Both the position numbers and the translations under genes were made by a program. A DNA stretch of 46,849 bases from an uncultured Pelagibacteraceae bacterium (GTDB lineage: Bacteria; Pseudomonadota; Alphaproteobacteria; Pelagibacterales; Pelagibacteraceae), in contig CACGZG010000008.1 of the NCBI GenBank assembly GCA_902577525.1, positions 1 to 46,849 of the forward strand, in the 5' to 3' direction. This document shows, one piece after another, positions 42,632-46,849 of this stretch. Under the pieces are notes generated by a model. That model saw only the letters and a program-made list of their open reading frames with translations. It did not search any database and was not told the origin of the DNA. Position 1 is the first letter of the stretch, and every line of letters starts with the position of its first letter.

Positions 42632-43952
42632 AGATCAAGATAGAATTTTTCAAAATTTATATAACGATTTAGGACCTGATTTAACCTCATCTCAAAAAAG
42701 AGGTGACTGGGTTAATACTAAAGAAATAACAGAAAAAGGTAGAGATTGGATTATCAATGAAATTAAAGACTCACAACTTAGAGGAAGAGGTGGAGCAGGT
42801 TTTCCAACAGGTCTAAAATGGTCATTTGCACCTAAAGAGGTTAAATCTCGACCTCACTACTTAGTAATTAATGGAGATGAGTCAGAACCAGGCACTTGTA
42901 AAGATAGAGATATTTTAAGATTTGAACCTCATAAATTAATTGAAGGTTGCTTGATAACTTCTTATGCTATCCAAGCTCATGTCTGTTATATTTATATTAG
43001 AGGAGAATATTTTACAGATGGACAAAAACTACAAAAGGCAATTGATGAGGCATACGAAAAAGAATTGTTAGGAAAAAACGCTGCTGGCACGGGATGGGAT
43101 TTAGATATTTATATTCATTATGGAGCTGGAGCTTATATATGTGGAGAAGAAACAGCATTACTTGAAAGTATAGAGGGAAAAAAAGGTCAACCAAGATTAA
43201 AACCACCTTTTCCGGCATTAATTGGCCTATATGGATGCCCAACAATAATTAATAATGTTGAAACTATAGCGGTAGTACCAACTATTCTTAGACGAGGTGG
43301 AAAGTGGTTTGCATCTTTAGGAAGAGAAAAAAATACTGGAACTAAAATATTTTGTATATCAGGTAATGTGAATAATCCATGTAATGTTGAAGAAGAAATG
43401 AACATTCCTTTAAAAGAATTAATCGAGGTCCACGCCGGAGGTGTCATTGGTGGTTGGGATAATTTACAAGCTGTAATTCCCGGTGGATCCTCAATGCCAT
43501 TAATACCAAAAGAAAAATGTGAAACATTAACCATGGATTTTGACTCGCTAATGGCAGAGAAAAGTGGATTAGGGACAGCAGGTGTTGTTGTAATTAACAA
43601 AGATCAAGACATCATTAAATGTATGGCTAGAATTGCAAGATTTTATAAGCATGAAAGCTGTGGACAATGTACTCCTTGTAGAGAAGGATCAGGTTGGATG
43701 TGGAGAATGCTTGAAAGAATGTCAAGAGGAGAGGCATCTAAAGATGAAATAGAAATGTTAGAAGACGTGACAAAACAAATTGAGGGACATACAATTTGTG
43801 CTTTTGGTGAAGGATCATCTTGGCCTGTCCAAGGTCTATTGAGACATTTTAAAGATGAAATTAAAAAAAGAAATAAATTTGATCCGATTGTTAAAGAAAA
43901 TAAAGATATTCCATATTTAGTAGATCAACATTTATTGGACAAAAATGCTTAA
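42624..43952 (+). CDS. nuoF: NADH-quinone oxidoreductase subunit F
   Basis: A 442-aa (51 kDa type) subunit that binds NADH and FMN and holds 4Fe-4S cluster N3. The FMN/NADH motif [16 protein letters not shown] lies near residue 55, and the cluster cysteines are in [15 protein letters not shown] with the fourth in HTICAFGEG. It overlaps nuoE by 8 bp and nuoG by 8 bp. Confidence 0.97.
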   Translation: MLKDQDRIFQNLYNDLGPDLTSSQKRGDWVNTKEITEKGRDWIINEIKDSQLRGRGGAGFPTGLKWSFAPKEVKSRPHYLVINGDESEPGTCKDRDILRFEPHKLIEGCLITSYAIQAHVCYIYIRGEYFTDGQKLQKAIDEAYEKELLGKNAAGTGWDLDIYIHYGAGAYICGEETALLESIEGKKGQPRLKPPFPALIGLYGCPTIINNVETIAVVPTILRRGGKWFASLGREKNTGTKIFCISGNVNNPCNVEEEMNIPLKELIEVHAGGVIGGWDNLQAVIPGGSSMPLIPKEKCETLTMDFDSLMAEKSGLGTAGVVVINKDQDIIKCMARIARFYKHESCGQCTPCREGSGWMWRMLERMSRGEASKDEIEMLEDVTKQIEGHTICAFGEGSSWPVQGLLRHFKDEIKKRNKFDPIVKENKDIPYLVDQHLLDKNA

Positions 43953-45978
43953 ATTAAAAGTTAATGACATTGACGTTGAGGTTGAAGAAGGGCTAACTGT
44001 TCTTCAGGCTTGTGAAAAAGCAGGAGTAGAAATTCCAAGATTTTGTTACCACGAAAAATTATCAATAGCTGGTAATTGTAGAATGTGTTTAGTTGAAATG
44101 GAAAAATCTCCAAAACCAATAGCATCATGTGCTATGCCTGCTGCAAACGGAATGGTTATTAAAACCAATACCGCAAAAATAGAAAAATCAAGAAAAGGCG
44201 TGATGGAGTTTTTATTAGCAAATCATCCTTTAGATTGCCCTGTTTGTGACCAAGGCGGGGAATGCGATCTTCAAGATCAATCTATGTTCTATGGAATAGA
44301 TAAGTCAAGATTTAAAGAGAATAAGAGAGCAGTACCTGATAAGAATATGGGTCCACTGATTAAAACTCAAATGACTAGATGTATTCATTGTACTCGATGT
44401 GTTAGATTTGCAACTGAGATAGCAGGAGTACCAGAATTAGGAGCGGTAGGAAGGGGTGAAGATATGCAAATAACCACTTATCTTGAACAATCTGTTCAAT
44501 CTGAATTGTCTGGAAATGTAATCGACCTTTGCCCAGTAGGAGCACTTACATCAAAACCTTATGTTTTTGAAGCTAGACCCTGGGAATTAAAAAAAACTGA
44601 AACTATCGATGTTATGGATGCAGTTGGCTCAAATATTAGAGTAGATACCTATGATTGGGAAGTAAAAAGAGTTTTACCACTCATAAATGAGGATATAAAT
44701 GAGGAATGGATTTCAGATAAAACAAGATACGCATGTGATGGATTATCTAATCAAAGGTTAGATACGCCATATATAAAGTATAATGATAAGTTTGAAAAAG
44801 CATCTTGGAATGAGGTTTATAAAATTATTAAATCAAAAATAGAAAATACAAATAAAGATAAAATATGTGGTTTCGTGGGAGATCTCACGAATATGGAAAC
44901 AAGTTTTATATTTAAAGAATTCTTAGAAAGAACAATCGATAGTAGAAAATATGATTTTAGATCCACAAAAAACTATATTGATAATTCGTTAAGAGAAAAT
45001 TATCTGTTTAATTCATCTATAAATGGGATAGAAGATGCGGATTTGATTTTATTAATAGGCACAAACCCAAGATTTGAAGCAACAATGGTTAATGCCAGAA
45101 TAAGAAAAGCATATGTTAATAATGGTACAAAGGTTGTTTCATTGAATAATGTTGGTGATTTGACTTATGATTATCAAAGTCTGGACGGCAAAACTCAAAC
45201 GCTCAAAGACATATCTAATGATGATAATGAATTATCAAAAAAAATTGTAGAGGCAAAAAAACCAATGATTATATTTGGAGAGTCATTTTTTAAAATTAGT
45301 TCAGCGAGTTATTTATTTAATTTATTTAAACAATTTTTATCAAAGAATAAAAAAATTACTAATGATTGGAATCCTATTAACATATTATCGGCAGATGCAT
45401 CCACAGTTGGAAATTTAGACTTAGATATAGTTGAAAAGAATAATACACTCATAGATGAACTTAATGAAAATAAATTTGAAATTGTTTTTTTACTTGGACA
45501 AGATAATTTAAACTTTAAAAAGAAAAAAGAGTTTATTATTTATCAAGGTAGCCACGGAGATAAAGGTGCAGAAATTGCAGATATTATTTTACCAGGTGCA
45601 GCCTATACCGAACAATCAGGTCACTATACTAATTTAGAGGGCAAAATTCAAAAAGCCTTTAAAGCATCATATCCTCCTGGAGATGCAAAAGAGGATTGGC
45701 AAATTATCAACGATCTTGCAGAAGTAATGAATAAAAGAAAACTTTTTAATGACAAAGATGAGCTTGAAAGTAGCATGTTCAATTATCTAAAAATTAAACA
45801 AGATCAAAAAAAATTAGAATTAACTAATAAAAATTATGAAAATAATTTTACCAACGAAACTCTTAAAGTTAAATTTAAAGATTATTATTTTTCCAACGTT
45901 ATTGCTCGTTCATCAAAAACTATGTTTGAATGTAATAATTCTAAATTAGATTTTAAAAAAACTGGCACTGAAGGTTAA
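43945..45978 (+). CDS. nuoG: NADH-quinone oxidoreductase subunit G
   Basis: A 677-aa (75 kDa type) iron-sulfur subunit. The ferredoxin-like N-terminus has the 2Fe-2S ligands in [16 protein letters not shown] and SCAMP; the His/Cys cluster lies in [18 protein letters not shown], and the 4Fe-4S set in [10 protein letters not shown] with DLCPVGAL. The long C-terminal molybdopterin-oxidoreductase-like domain is present but, as in the family, is not expected to bind cofactor. The N5-type His ligand region ANHPLDC is intact. Confidence 0.96.
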   Translation: MLKLKVNDIDVEVEEGLTVLQACEKAGVEIPRFCYHEKLSIAGNCRMCLVEMEKSPKPIASCAMPAANGMVIKTNTAKIEKSRKGVMEFLLANHPLDCPVCDQGGECDLQDQSMFYGIDKSRFKENKRAVPDKNMGPLIKTQMTRCIHCTRCVRFATEIAGVPELGAVGRGEDMQITTYLEQSVQSELSGNVIDLCPVGALTSKPYVFEARPWELKKTETIDVMDAVGSNIRVDTYDWEVKRVLPLINEDINEEWISDKTRYACDGLSNQRLDTPYIKYNDKFEKASWNEVYKIIKSKIENTNKDKICGFVGDLTNMETSFIFKEFLERTIDSRKYDFRSTKNYIDNSLRENYLFNSSINGIEDADLILLIGTNPRFEATMVNARIRKAYVNNGTKVVSLNNVGDLTYDYQSLDGKTQTLKDISNDDNELSKKIVEAKKPMIIFGESFFKISSASYLFNLFKQFLSKNKKITNDWNPINILSADASTVGNLDLDIVEKNNTLIDELNENKFEIVFLLGQDNLNFKKKKEFIIYQGSHGDKGAEIADIILPGAAYTEQSGHYTNLEGKIQKAFKASYPPGDAKEDWQIINDLAEVMNKRKLFNDKDELESSMFNYLKIKQDQKKLELTNKNYENNFTNETLKVKFKDYYFSNVIARSSKTMFECNNSKLDFKKTGTEG

Positions 45979-45981
45979 TTA

Positions 45982-46849
45982 ATGGAATACTTAAATATTA
46001 TTTTTCAAGAAACTTACAAAATTTTGTTTTTATTAGTTCCTGTTTTGGTCTCAGTTGCGATGATCGTTTGGCTAGATCGAAGAGTTTGGGCTTTTGTTCA
46101 AAAAAGACAAGGTCCAAATGTAGTTGGTCCTTTTGGCTTACTACAATCTCTTGCGGACGCTCTTAAATATATTTTTAAGGAAATAATAATTCCAGCTAGC
46201 TCAAATAAAGTAATTTTCATTCTTGCACCAATTATAACAATGACATTAGCTTTAATATCATGGGCTGTAATTCCTTTTGGTGCTCAACAAGTATTAGCAG
46301 ATATAAATGTAGGTATTTTATATATTTTTGCTGTTTCTTCATTGGGAGTGTATGGAATCATTATGGGAGGATGGGCATCAAATTCCAAATATCCATTTTT
46401 GGGAGCAATTAGATCTGCTGCACAAATGGTATCTTATGAAGTTTCTATTGGTATAATTATCATAAATGTTTTGCTATGTGTTGGATCATTAAACTTAAAT
46501 AATATTATAATAGCTCAAAAAGAAATATGGTTTATAATTCCATTATTTCCAATGTTTGTAATTTTTTTTATATCTGCACTTGCAGAAACAAATAGGCCTC
46601 CATTTGATTTACCCGAGGCAGAAGCTGAATTGGTTGCTGGCTACCAAACAGAGTACTCTGGAATGATGTACGCAATGTTTTGGTTAGGAGAGTATGCAAA
46701 TATATTATTAATGTGTGCTTTAGGTTCAATTTTATTTTTAGGAGGATGGTTATCACCTGTAGATTTATATCCATTTAATTTGATACCTGGTGCTATTTGG
46801 TTAATCTTTAAAATTTTATTGTTATTTATTTTGTTTGCTTTAGTTAAAG
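45982..46849 (+). CDS. nuoH: NADH-quinone oxidoreductase subunit H, 3' end missing
   Basis: The membrane subunit that joins the peripheral arm to the proton-pumping arm and helps form the quinone channel. 289 codons are seen before the window ends. Family motifs: [33 protein letters not shown], split here as [14 protein letters not shown] and [34 protein letters not shown]; and [20 protein letters not shown]. The start is 3 nt after the nuoG stop. The C-terminal helices lie beyond the window. Confidence 0.96.
   Translation, partial: MEYLNIIFQETYKILFLLVPVLVSVAMIVWLDRRVWAFVQKRQGPNVVGPFGLLQSLADALKYIFKEIIIPASSNKVIFILAPIITMTLALISWAVIPFGAQQVLADINVGILYIFAVSSLGVYGIIMGGWASNSKYPFLGAIRSAAQMVSYEVSIGIIIINVLLCVGSLNLNNIIIAQKEIWFIIPLFPMFVIFFISALAETNRPPFDLPEAEAELVAGYQTEYSGMMYAMFWLGEYANILLMCALGSILFLGGWLSPVDLYPFNLIPGAIWLIFKILLLFILFALVK

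Noticed and set aside
43012..43600. Open frames on the minus strand inside nuoF, and similar ones inside lon, nuoD, dctM and clpX.
   Set aside because: They are shadows of strongly conserved genes on the other strand, with no recognisable protein features.
1..46849. CRISPR arrays, insertion sequences, prophage or integrase genes.
   Set aside because: No regularly spaced repeats, transposase or integrase motifs, or phage structural genes were seen.

Overview
The window is strongly AT-rich, very densely packed, and codes on both strands with many 1-20 bp gene overlaps. The gene set is alphaproteobacterial: tRNA-Leu/tig/clpP/clpX/lon, tRNA-Val/tRNA-Asp, then nuoA-H, plus many TRAP transporter genes, CoA-transferase, GMC and SDR enzymes. 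With the Lys/Asn/Ile-rich proteins and tiny intergenic gaps, this points to a streamlined marine member of the SAR11 clade (Pelagibacterales). That placement is inferred from gene content and composition, not from a marker-gene tree.

Layout. 1-2.5 kb: end of a surface-glycan region (partial GT9 glycosyltransferase, GT4 glycosyltransferase) and a redoxin. 2.5-6.3 kb: housekeeping genes (gamma-carbonic-anhydrase fold protein, flavin-binding oxidase-like protein, 3-hydroxyisobutyrate-dehydrogenase-type enzyme, MFS transporter, rpoZ). 6.3-13.1 kb: a CaiB/BaiF CoA-transferase divergent from a TRAP transporter (dctPQM), followed by dusA and two tandem TauE/SafE permeases. 13.1-17.3 kb, minus strand: GMC oxidoreductase, TerC, SDR, M23 peptidase and a small lipoprotein, ended by a clear terminator. 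17.4-22.8 kb: a second TRAP system, an NCS1 permease and another SDR. 22.8-23.7 kb: small envelope proteins and a DUF3047-like protein. 23.7-27.4 kb: an unusual very AT-rich block in which a minus-strand operon encodes APS-kinase-like, ATP-sulfurylase and pyruvate-kinase-like proteins, divergent from a TauE/SafE permease. 27.5-30.1 kb: YbgC-type thioesterase, family 5 uracil-DNA glycosylase, histidine phosphatase and several very small proteins. 30.2-36.3 kb: tRNA-Leu, tig, clpP, clpX, lon. 36.3-39.0 kb: a small glycan island (DUF4422 glycosyltransferase, methyltransferase-like protein, DegT aminotransferase). 39.1 kb to the end: two tRNAs and the complex I operon, cut within nuoH.

The most interesting block is cysC-like/sat/pyruvate-kinase-like with its divergent TauE/SafE gene. 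Cultured SAR11 strains are known to lack assimilatory sulfate reduction, and no reductase genes are seen here, so this looks like a dedicated route to APS/PAPS or a related activated anion. Other points of interest are hairpins placed on translation starts (dctQ of the first TRAP system and lon), matching stem-loops between the binding-protein and permease genes of both TRAP operons, a tRNA-Leu gene 9 nt upstream of tig, and divergent genes whose start codons are only 3 and 8 nt apart.
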